From Pseudomonadota bacterium (lineage in GTDB: Bacteria > Verrucomicrobiota > Verrucomicrobiia > Chthoniobacterales > UBA6821): a DNA stretch of 9,570 bases. Below are positions 1 to 5,504 of the stretch, piece after piece (the stretch's first letter is position 1; each line of letters starts with the position of its first letter). The stretch lies in the NCBI GenBank assembly GCA_009928265.1, contig RFPR01000077.1, positions 1 to 9,570 of the forward strand, written 5' to 3'. A program made the translations under genes and the position numbers. A model generated the notes under the pieces. It was given only the letters and a program-made list of their open reading frames with translations. It was not told the DNA's origin and did no database searches.

Positions 1-21
1 AACCCCTCTGGCAATGCACGG

Positions 22-38
22 TTGCGTCTATGACGCAA
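22..38. repeat. Perfect 7-bp inverted repeat with 3-nt spacer
   Basis: TTGCGTC, a TAT spacer, then GACGCAA form a perfect palindrome, visible directly in the sequence. On the plus strand a run of five T (47-51) follows after about eight bases. It could therefore be the tail of a terminator for a gene to the left of the window, or a small protein-binding site. No gene is visible in bases 1-132, so the element cannot be tied to a transcript. Confidence 0.4.
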
Positions 39-52
39 TCAGGAGGTTTTTA

Positions 53-127
53 GGCTGAAGGCTGAAGGCCATTAGGAGGCAAGCGCAGGAAGCGGCGGCT
101 AAGATTAAGAAACTTCAGTCTTCAGTC
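53..127. repeat. Intergenic inverted repeat built from tandem CTGAAGG/CTTCAGT units
   Basis: Bases 53-67 (GGCTGAAGGCTGAAG) are complementary to 113-127 (CTTCAGTCTTCAGTC) over 15 positions. The only two non-Watson-Crick positions are G-T, which would be wobble pairs in RNA. Each arm is itself a 7-base tandem duplication, and the loop is 45 nt. The element ends five bases before the DUF983 stop codon region on the minus strand. It has no T-run on the proper side, so it does not look like a normal terminator. It resembles short multi-copy intergenic elements of environmental bacteria; whether it is multi-copy here cannot be seen in one window. Confidence 0.5.
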
Positions 128-132
128 GCTTG

Positions 133-651
133 TCAGTGATGCACGACTTCCGTTTTGGGTGAGGGTAGGGGTTTGGCCGGACCTCCGGAGCCGCGGGGAG
201 GCGTTTCCGCCTTGGGGAGATTCCCCCCGTCATCCCCGGGATCCTTTTCATGGGGATCGTAGAAATGATCAAGGGCGATGAAGAGGGCCTTGGAGTGGCG
301 TGCAAAGAGCAGATTGAAGAGGACGATGGGTGTGAGCACCGCGGCAAGCAGGATGCCGATCGGGGGATGCAGGGTGAACTCGAGAGCCAGATAGATCAGG
401 ATGCCGAGGATGCTTCCGGCGCCGTAGTTGATCATCCAGACCGAGGCGAGGAAGTACCCCGGCTCCCGTTCGTAGGGGTAGCCGCATCGGGGGCAGCCAT
501 CGAGGGGAGTGAACCAGTCGCGAAGACTGCGTGTCCGTGCCACGGGCGTGAAGATCGGGGTCTTCCCGCAGACCGGGCAGCGCAGAAGCATCGCGCGGCC
601 GAGGTAGCGGAGGAATTTCCGCATCCCCTCTTCAGTCCCGTGGTCGCTCAC
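133..651 (-). CDS. DUF983 family zinc-ribbon membrane protein
   Basis: Small membrane protein of the DUF983 family; its biochemical role is not established. Numbered from the GTG at 651 (172 aa), it has two CxxC pairs: C25/C28 in RCPVCGK and C53/C56 in GCPRCGY. These are typical of a zinc ribbon. They are followed by EREPGYF and two hydrophobic segments at about 68-90 and 93-116, then a Pro/Gly/Lys-rich polar tail. The order ribbon, two helices, soluble tail matches the family. The GTG at 651 is preferred because GAGG lies about ten bases upstream and it falls after the stop of the preceding gene. Alternatives are ATG 723 (196 aa, overlapping the upstream gene by 46 bases) and ATG 624 (163 aa). 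It is the last gene of the minus-strand block, 26 bases after the secreted His/Cys protein. Confidence 0.85.
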   Translation of the reverse strand: MSDHGTEEGMRKFLRYLGRAMLLRCPVCGKTPIFTPVARTRSLRDWFTPLDGCPRCGYPYEREPGYFLASVWMINYGAGSILGILIYLALEFTLHPPIGILLAAVLTPIVLFNLLFARHSKALFIALDHFYDPHEKDPGDDGGNLPKAETPPRGSGGPAKPLPSPKTEVVHH

Positions 652-677
652 TGGGAAGATCCTCGTTAGAGCTTGTT

Positions 678-1403
678 TCAGCGGGTCCAGCGCCCGTTGC
701 TGTTGCCCAGCTTCGGATGCCATCCCGGCTCATCGCTCCCGGAGTAGTCGGTGGTGCCGACAGCGCCGATCATCGGCTGGCCGATGGCCCGCTTCCAGAG
801 CGCGCTCATGCTCTCACCGGTGTGACATCCCCAGCTCTTGATGAAAGCGCGCGGGGTGAAAATGCCGCGGTTGATAAGGCCGATTTCCTTCTCGTGGAGC
901 CAGACTTTCGATCCGCTGTCGACCTCGTTGCTGTAGTCGAACATGAAACAGGCCCTGTTGGAATGACCGTAATACTCGAGGTTGGCGATTTTGCAGGTCG
1001 CGCGCGGGTGCTGTGAAGTCCCGCCGTTCAGGTAGTCGAGGAGCTGTTTCTGGGTGCTGAAGTAGACGAGGTTCACCTTGTACTTCTCCTGGACGGAGCG
1101 GATGTTGGTGATTAGATCCTGTTTCTCCTGACGCGCGCCGCGGCGGACATATCCCGGCTTGTAGACCATCCAGGTCACCAGGGCGTCGTCACCGTGGCGT
1201 TCCCGAAGTTCTCCGAGCCTGATCCGCGCCGCACGGACAAAGTTCGCCCACCAGTGGTCGTGGGGCACCTTCTTGAATCTTTCCCACTCGATGAGCGAGG
1301 GGCCTCCCGAGATCACGATATACTCGCGTGAAGCGCTTTCCTGGGCTTTCAGGAGCGGTGTTGCCAGAGCGGCAAGGATAAGCAAGGGAATCAGGCGCTT
1401 CAT
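678..1403 (-). CDS. Secreted protein with possible clan CD (caspase/CHAT/gingipain-like) His-Cys signature
   Basis: Predicted exported protein of 241 aa. Residues 1-20 form a Sec signal peptide: MKRLIP, a hydrophobic core, then LKA with cleavage before Q21. I do not recognise a named family. Two blocks resemble the catalytic strands of clan CD cysteine peptidases and CHAT domains. The first is a hydrophobic strand ending in YYGHSN (H147). The second is a strand ending in KSWGCHTGES (C193). An amphipathic stretch with a Trp follows, and then IGAVGTTDYSG, comparable to the Gly-rich strand after the catalytic Cys in CHAT and C25 (gingipain) proteins. This similarity is by eye and activity is inference. 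The gene starts 13 bases after ridA, so cotranscription is likely. No clear Shine-Dalgarno sequence precedes the ATG. It could instead be a non-enzymatic secreted protein of the phylum. Confidence 0.75.
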   Translation of the reverse strand: MKRLIPLLILAALATPLLKAQESASREYIVISGGPSLIEWERFKKVPHDHWWANFVRAARIRLGELRERHGDDALVTWMVYKPGYVRRGARQEKQDLITNIRSVQEKYKVNLVYFSTQKQLLDYLNGGTSQHPRATCKIANLEYYGHSNRACFMFDYSNEVDSGSKVWLHEKEIGLINRGIFTPRAFIKSWGCHTGESMSALWKRAIGQPMIGAVGTTDYSGSDEPGWHPKLGNSNGRWTR

Positions 1404-1416
1404 TGGATCAGCGGAC

Positions 1417-1812
1417 TCAGGACTCTTTCACAGCCACGACGCACTCGATCTCCACGTCGAATGCGCCCGGCAATTGAGCCCCCACGGTGGCACGGGCTGG
1501 TGGATGGTCCCCAGGAAAGTACTCTGCGTAGACGGCGTTCATCGCTTGGAAATTCTCCGTACTGAGATCGCGCAGGTAGACGCGGCAGGAGACGGTGTCG
1601 GTAAGAGACACTCCCGCCCCCTCTACGATGCGTCGGATGTTTTCAAGAACGAGTCTCGTCTGCTCTGCGATGGTTCCCCGTTCGATTTTACCTGTGGCTG
1701 GATCCCACGGCGTCATCCCAGAAACGAAAAGAAGGCCGGAGGAGCGGACGGCCAAGGAGTAGGGACCAAGGGCTGGAGGGCAGTCAGGAATCGAGCGGAA
1801 GGTCGTCTTCAT
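1417..1812 (-). CDS. ridA: RidA/YjgF/UK114 family reactive-intermediate deaminase
   Basis: RidA proteins hydrolyse reactive enamine/imine intermediates, such as 2-aminoacrylate released by PLP enzymes, and so protect PLP-dependent enzymes. At 131 aa the length is right for the family. Diagnostic parts are present: GPYS with Y18 near the N-terminus, the FVSGM strand, EQT at 50-52, N92 in the helix before Y95 and YF at 98-99, PPAR with R107 (the substrate carboxylate-binding Arg of active RidA), LPG, and VEIE with E121. The key residues are all kept, so a true deaminase is more likely than one of the inactive Rid subgroups. There is no visible Shine-Dalgarno sequence. The 69 bases upstream (1813-1881) hold AT-richer DNA with a possible minus-strand -10-like CATTAT, but no convincing promoter. 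Probably cotranscribed with the secreted protein gene 13 bases downstream. Confidence 0.93.
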   Translation of the reverse strand: MKTTFRSIPDCPPALGPYSLAVRSSGLLFVSGMTPWDPATGKIERGTIAEQTRLVLENIRRIVEGAGVSLTDTVSCRVYLRDLSTENFQAMNAVYAEYFPGDHPPARATVGAQLPGAFDVEIECVVAVKES

Positions 1813-1881
1813 CGATGGAAGTTAGAATGAAGAGCGGATAATGAAGAAGGCAAAACAGGTGCGGTAAACCGGGTGGAGCCG

Positions 1882-2754
1882 TCAGTTGGTCAACTTTTGA
1901 GAGTGTTTCACCCTTTCCTCCGTGCGCGAGGTCTTGCGCGGTTTTTTTGGTGCAGGAGAGGCTTCCTCAGAGCGCTTTGCGGAGGCGGGGACGACGGTGA
2001 AATTAGTGAACTTGAGCACTTTTGGCTTCCGAGGGGTGGCAGGCTTTTTGGTCTTTGGAGCGGCAGCAGCCTTGCGGAGTGCCTCGAGATCCTCGGGGCG
2101 CAGCTCGCGATAGCTTCCCGGTTTTACTCCTCTCAGGGTGAGCGGGCCGATGCGCACACGGACAAGACGTTGCACCTTGAAGCCGAGTTGACCCAGCATG
2201 ACGCGAATCTGGCGCTTGAGTCCCTGATGAAGGATGACCGCGATCTTTGTGGGGCCAAGAGTTCGAACCGACTGCACCCTCGCCACGGAGCCCTCGATCC
2301 AGGTTCCCTTGAGCAGGGCGGCGGCATCTTTGGATCCAAAGGGGCGGTCGACGACGACCTCGTATTCCTTCTCGATCCCTTTGGAGGGGTGCATCAACTC
2401 CTGGGCCATCGCCCCGTCGTTCGTGAGCAGAAGCAATCCCTCACTCTCTCGGTCGAGGCGTCCGACATGGAAAAGATGACCGCAGTCGGAGGGGAGTAGG
2501 TCGAAGATGGTCCGCTCCGCGTGCCGGTCGCCACGGGTGGTTGTGTAGCCTGCGGGCTTGTTCAGCAGGATGGTGCGAGCAGCAATGGTGTGGACGGAGC
2601 GACCATGGACCCTCACATCGTCACCATCCGAAATCCGGGTGGCCAGGTCGCGGACATAGGAACCGTTTACAGAGACACTGCCCCTCAGGATGAGCTCTTC
2701 GCAGGAACGTCGGGAGCCGAGGCCCGCTGCAGCCAGAAAACGATTCAGGCGCAT
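1882..2754 (-). CDS. RsuA/RluB/RluF-type rRNA pseudouridine synthase
   Basis: Converts a specific uridine in ribosomal RNA to pseudouridine. The N-terminal S4 RNA-binding domain (about 1-48) begins MRLNRFLAAAGLGSRR. The catalytic domain runs from about 60 to 225, with LNKPAG, the family motif GRLDRESEGLLLLTNDG carrying catalytic D101, HPSKGIEKEY, and the closing GLKRQIRVML motif. The Arg-Gln-Ile-Arg form is shared with several RsuA-family members, so the target base (16S or 23S) cannot be assigned. Residues 229-290 form a Lys/Pro/Ala/Arg-rich tail that is probably disordered and RNA-binding, which brings the length to 290 aa, near the size of E. coli RluB. ATG 2754 matches the usual S4-domain start. 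No Shine-Dalgarno sequence is apparent, and an upstream in-frame extension is open but unsupported. Confidence 0.93.
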   Translation of the reverse strand: MRLNRFLAAAGLGSRRSCEELILRGSVSVNGSYVRDLATRISDGDDVRVHGRSVHTIAARTILLNKPAGYTTTRGDRHAERTIFDLLPSDCGHLFHVGRLDRESEGLLLLTNDGAMAQELMHPSKGIEKEYEVVVDRPFGSKDAAALLKGTWIEGSVARVQSVRTLGPTKIAVILHQGLKRQIRVMLGQLGFKVQRLVRVRIGPLTLRGVKPGSYRELRPEDLEALRKAAAAPKTKKPATPRKPKVLKFTNFTVVPASAKRSEEASPAPKKPRKTSRTEERVKHSQKLTN

Positions 2755-2833
2755 GCCCGTTGCGTCGGACGTGCGCCTGGCGGCTCGGAGACCAGTGGAT
2801 GGTTTCCCGGATTTGGGATTTCCGGCGATCGGC

Positions 2834-2989
2834 TTAATCCTCCGGCTTGGTCTTGGGCAGTCCGATCACGCGCTGACCGGGCTTGAATTGACCGCGTTTC
2901 TTCAGAAGCTCGACGCGCTCGAAGCGCTTCAGCACACTACGCTTGGCGGCGATGGTGCTGGTTCCTTTAAGGCTGGGATGCTGACTCAT
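2834..2989 (-). CDS. Small basic protein of the Verrucomicrobia/Chlamydiae type (TIGR04137-like)
   Basis: A 51-codon gene read from ATG 2989 to TAA 2834. The product starts MSQHPSLKGTSTIAAKRSVL, continues with KRFERVELLKKRG, and ends with a PGQ-RVIGLPKTKP tail. This pattern (SxHPSL, KRxVLKRxERV, GLPKTKP) matches, from memory, the small basic protein family shared by Chlamydiae, Verrucomicrobia and relatives. A ribosome or RNA association has been suggested for it but its function is not established. It carries about 14 Lys/Arg against four Asp/Glu, so it is strongly basic. It has its own promoter-like sequence just upstream and is followed after 79 bases by the rRNA pseudouridine synthase. 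That neighbour makes a ribosome-linked role plausible, as inference. It is the best taxonomic marker in the window. Confidence 0.88.
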   Translation of the reverse strand: MSQHPSLKGTSTIAAKRSVLKRFERVELLKKRGQFKPGQRVIGLPKTKPED

Positions 2990-2998
2990 GGGGCGTGG

Positions 2999-3027
2999 AA
3001 TATGTTCTTTTCAGAGAGGAATGGCAA
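2999..3027 (-). promoter_or_regulatory. Sigma-70-like promoter of the small basic protein gene
   Basis: On the minus strand TTGCCA (3022-3027, five of six to TTGACA) is separated by exactly 17 bases from CATATT (2999-3004, four of six to TATAAT). The -10 box lies only nine bases before the ATG at 2989. A normal start point about seven bases downstream would leave a 5' leader of only a few bases. The site lies between the SufT stop and the small gene, as expected for separate transcription. Confidence 0.6.
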
Positions 3028-3053
3028 CCGAAATCGGCTCAAGCCCAGCAAGT

Positions 3054-3605
3054 CTAGACAAGGCCCAGTTTCATCCGTCCTGCTTCACTGATCATGCTTT
3101 GGTTCCAAGGTGGATCCCAGACCAGCTCTACCTCCGCCTCGTCGACCCCTTCAAGGGTGAGGATTTTGCCACGTGCGTCCGCGGCGATGGTCGGTCCCAT
3201 GCCGCAACCAGGTGCGGTGAGGGTCATCTTGACGTGGGCCTTGGTGCCCCCGCCATCCGGATGGAGGATCTGGCATTCGTAGATGAGCCCGAGATCGACG
3301 ACATTCACGGGGATTTCGGGGTCAAAAACGGTCTTGAGTTGGTTCCAGACCGCTTCTTCCAGTGATCCCTCGACGGCGGTTTTCGGTGCCGGGGTAACGG
3401 CTGCCAGTCCTAGGGCGTCGGCATCCTTTTCGTCGATGCGGGCAAGACCGCCGGGGGTCGCCACGGTGTAGGTGCCGCCCAGGGACTGGGTGACCATGAC
3501 TTTGGTGCCGGCCGGCAGTTGAAGAGGATTGCCGCTCGGGATCTGGATCGCGTCTGTGTCGCGCTTGAGGACGATTTCTTGGTTGGCGTGCATTGAGGTA
3601 TCCAT
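3054..3605 (-). CDS. sufT: Fe-S cluster assembly protein SufT (long form, MIP18/DUF59 family)
   Basis: SufT acts in maturation of iron-sulfur proteins in the cytoplasm, generally beside the SUF/ISC machinery. At 183 aa this is the long SufT type. The N-terminal part (about 11-70) contains LKRDTDAIQIPSG, LPAGT and ARIDEKDADALG, which are characteristic of this form. A short linker follows, then the DUF59 domain (about 80-183) with FDPEIPVNVVDLGLIY, TLTAPGCGMG carrying the conserved C134, and WDPPWNQSMISEAGRMKLG. The ATG at 3605 is supported by AGGAG nine bases upstream. That Shine-Dalgarno sequence overlaps the TAG stop of the preceding scaffold gene (TAGGAG), so the two are likely translationally coupled; the gap is 12 bases. 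M5 is a possible but less supported alternative start. Confidence 0.95.
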   Translation of the reverse strand: MDTSMHANQEIVLKRDTDAIQIPSGNPLQLPAGTKVMVTQSLGGTYTVATPGGLARIDEKDADALGLAAVTPAPKTAVEGSLEEAVWNQLKTVFDPEIPVNVVDLGLIYECQILHPDGGGTKAHVKMTLTAPGCGMGPTIAADARGKILTLEGVDEAEVELVWDPPWNQSMISEAGRMKLGLV

Positions 3606-3617
3606 AACCTAGGACTC

Positions 3618-4091
3618 CTAAGGCTTCTTTAGAAGATTGATTTTCACTTTGCTTGCCGGCGTGATCTGATCGACCAGAGTGGGACCTACGGGAGTGGCGT
3701 TTGCGGCAGGTATGGCGGCCGCCGGATCAAGGGCTGATTTGAGGGCATCCTCGACGAGTTGGGCGCAGTGGATCTTCATGGGGGGGAGGGGGCCGAGGGG
3801 TGAGGAAAGTTGCTCTCCTGACATGGCGAGGGCCTCTCCGGCAGTTTTTCCCAGGATCATCTCCGTCGCAATGCTGGCCACGGCGATAGCCGTCTGGCAT
3901 CCGAAGGTTTGGAAGGTGGCGCGGTCGATGACCTTGCGGCCGTTCTCTTCCTTAAACTTCACCCACATTCTAAGCATGTCTCCACAGTCGCTTCGGCCGA
4001 CGGTGCCAATGGCGTCCGCACCCTCCATTTCGCCTAGGTTTTTCGGATTCTTGGCAGCTTCCTCCACCGCCTTGGTCTGTTCTTCGCTCAT
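3618..4091 (-). CDS. iscU: IscU/NifU N-terminal-type Fe-S cluster scaffold
   Basis: Scaffold on which [2Fe-2S] or [4Fe-4S] clusters are built from desulfurase-derived sulfur. Numbered from ATG 4091 (157 aa), it keeps all family ligands: C36 with D38 in SDCGDM, C65 in FGCQTAIA, and H108-C109 in KIHC. The early NPKNLG matches the NPxNxG segment of IscU. LPPMK just before the third ligand is nearly the LPPVK chaperone-recognition motif of IscU. The Cys-to-Cys spacing (29 and 44) is IscU-like, without the insertion seen in SufU. There is no C-terminal Nfu domain. Instead residues 121-157 form an Ala/Pro-rich, cysteine-free tail. The reading frame stays open upstream to 4274 but that part overlaps the rhodanese gene and has no family similarity. 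It lies 25 bases after the rhodanese gene and 12 before sufT. No desulfurase gene is in the window. Confidence 0.92.
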   Translation of the reverse strand: MSEEQTKAVEEAAKNPKNLGEMEGADAIGTVGRSDCGDMLRMWVKFKEENGRKVIDRATFQTFGCQTAIAVASIATEMILGKTAGEALAMSGEQLSSPLGPLPPMKIHCAQLVEDALKSALDPAAAIPAANATPVGPTLVDQITPASKVKINLLKKP

Positions 4092-4116
4092 GGCTATGTG
4101 GCAGTTATGCTTTGGG

Positions 4117-4701
4117 TCAGGCGGCTTCGGTCGTATAGCGGGGAAGCGAGGGGTCGGCCAACTCTGCATAGGAGTCGATGCCTCCCTTGAGTCCTTTGAC
4201 GTTGGTGAAGCCGTGGCCGGCAAAATAGGCGGCTGCGTCGAGAACCCGAGCTCCTGTGTGATCGACCAGCACAAGCAATGTCTCCTTGGACCAGTTCATC
4301 GCCTCCTGCATCAGTTCCTGGGTCATGAGGCGACTGCCGGGAATCGCCACGGCCTCAAATTCCTCGCGGGTCCGGATATCGAGCACCCGGACAGCCTCAT
4401 CCCTGAGCTTTGCCTGAAGATCGGCAGGCGAGATCTGAAGAGCCTCATCCTTGATATGGCCGTCCTTGATCTCGCCAAGGACCGCATCCGGATCGAGTCC
4501 GCCGTTACGGGCGCAGATCTGGGCAAGCGTCTCGGAGGGGGAGAAGCCGCAACTGCTGCAGCCTCCGATGTGGTGAAGTTGGAATAGGGTACGACGCGCA
4601 CCGGGAAAAACCCCGAGAAGTTCCTCCATAGACAGATCGGGGTGCGCGTCAGTTGTCATCATGAGATGAGTATTGTGAGCCATTCCGAATGGAAAATCCA
4701 T
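4117..4701 (-). CDS. CxxC-domain plus rhodanese-fold protein lacking the catalytic Cys
   Basis: Two-part protein, 194 aa from ATG 4701. Residues about 24-70 hold HHIGGCSSCGFSPSETL, with a C48-x-x-C51 motif like small DUF1858-type CxxC domains. Residues about 88-190 form a rhodanese fold: VRVLDIRTREEFEAVAIPGS, then LLVLVDHTGAR, then FAGHGFTNVKGLKGGIDSYAE. In active rhodaneses the loop before H-x-G-x-R starts with the persulfide-carrying Cys. Here that position is Asp (D147, codon GAT), so classical sulfurtransferase activity is doubtful. It heads the Fe-S group, which suggests a redox, metal or sulfur-handling accessory role (inference). GGAG lies about eight bases before ATG 4701; ATG 4683, 4662 and 4659 are alternatives. 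The frame stays open far upstream but that part is antisense to psd. Confidence 0.85.
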   Translation of the reverse strand: MDFPFGMAHNTHLMMTTDAHPDLSMEELLGVFPGARRTLFQLHHIGGCSSCGFSPSETLAQICARNGGLDPDAVLGEIKDGHIKDEALQISPADLQAKLRDEAVRVLDIRTREEFEAVAIPGSRLMTQELMQEAMNWSKETLLVLVDHTGARVLDAAAYFAGHGFTNVKGLKGGIDSYAELADPSLPRYTTEAA

Positions 4702-4710
4702 CAGGGATCT

Positions 4711-4734
4711 CCACGCCTCTGCGTCTCTGCGGGA
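4711..4734. repeat. Tandem CTCTGCG repeat in the divergent intergenic region
   Basis: CTCTGCGT is followed directly by CTCTGCGG (4717-4732), an 8-base direct repeat within 4702-4803 between the divergent rhodanese and psd genes. Similar strings recur, as far as I recall, as scattered intergenic elements in many environmental bacterial genomes. The rest of the divergent region holds a GGCTC/GAGCC inverted pair (4762-4766 and 4781-4785) that could be an operator, and no convincing promoter boxes. Confidence 0.35.
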
Positions 4735-4803
4735 GAGCTTTGGGTGGGGCCTCAATTTATCGGCTCGCGATATGGGGAGAGAGCCATCTAGGGTTTTGCC
4801 CGC

Positions 4804-5472
4804 ATGACTATTCAGAAACCTAGGCCAGCAAGGGCCATGTATGAGGGGCGATGGATTTTTGCTGTTCTGATCGTTGCAAATATTCTTTCTGAAACCCGGT
4901 TGCTCCACTCTTTCATACCCGTAATTCTTTCGGCTGGGTTGCTCCTTTTTTGCCTCTGGTTCTTCCGTGATCCAGAGCGGAATCCTCCCACGGATCCTTC
5001 TCTTGTGGTCTCTCCGGCCGATGGGACGGTGACCCTCGTCGACGAGGTGGAGGAGGAGCAGTTCTTCAAGCGCCGGATGAAGCGTGTCTCGATCTTCCTC
5101 TCGGTCTTTGACGTTCATGTGAACCGGACCCCGATCGCCGGGGATGTGCTCTTCACAGAGGGACGCGGGGGTCTCTACCTCGATGCCCGCAAGCCGGAGG
5201 CCTCGGCCCTGAACGAAAGCCTCTTCTGGGCCTTCGGCCACAAGGACCGAATGGAAAGAGCCGTCGGTGTGAAGCTCGTCACCGGTGCCATCGCCCGCCG
5301 CATTGTCCCTTGGGCACAACTTGGGGAACAGATGGAACGCGGCGAGCGCTTTGCCATGATCCGCTTCGGTTCGCGCACTGATCTCTTTCTTCCGCTCGAT
5401 GCCGAGGTGATCGTTTCCGTCGGTCAGAAGGTCAAGGGATGCGAGACCGCAATCGCCCGGATGACTAGCTAG
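4804..5472 (+). CDS. psd: Phosphatidylserine decarboxylase, short (archaeal-type) form
   Basis: Decarboxylates phosphatidylserine to phosphatidylethanolamine at the inner membrane, using a pyruvoyl group made by self-cleavage. At 222 aa it is the short Psd form. Residues about 17-53 hold one or two hydrophobic membrane segments, then FRDPERNPP. Catalytic features are SPADG (D73), FDVHVNRTP (H105) and RFGSRTD, where cleavage between G189 and S190 would give the beta chain and a short pyruvoyl-capped alpha chain. The GS pair replaces the LGST of the E. coli type, as expected for this subfamily. There is no Shine-Dalgarno sequence before ATG 4804. It is the first gene of the phospholipid cluster, 32 bases ahead of pssA, whose product makes its substrate. 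Confidence 0.95.
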   Translation: MTIQKPRPARAMYEGRWIFAVLIVANILSETRLLHSFIPVILSAGLLLFCLWFFRDPERNPPTDPSLVVSPADGTVTLVDEVEEEQFFKRRMKRVSIFLSVFDVHVNRTPIAGDVLFTEGRGGLYLDARKPEASALNESLFWAFGHKDRMERAVGVKLVTGAIARRIVPWAQLGEQMERGERFAMIRFGSRTDLFLPLDAEVIVSVGQKVKGCETAIARMTS

Positions 5473-5504
5473 CCCGAGTTGCCATCTTCTATTTCCCAGC
5501 TCCC

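Noticed and set aside
3036..3045. GGCT/AGCC hairpin downstream of sufT as a terminator
   Set aside because: A 4-bp stem with a two-base loop and no T-run on the minus strand is too weak to call.
4092..4274. Upstream extension of the IscU-like scaffold frame
   Set aside because: It overlaps the rhodanese gene on the same strand and lacks family similarity. The IscU-like sequence begins right after ATG 4091.
4702..5319. Upstream extension of the rhodanese frame (400 codons in total)
   Set aside because: The added part is fully antisense to psd, shows no domain, and a start with GGAG exists at 4701.
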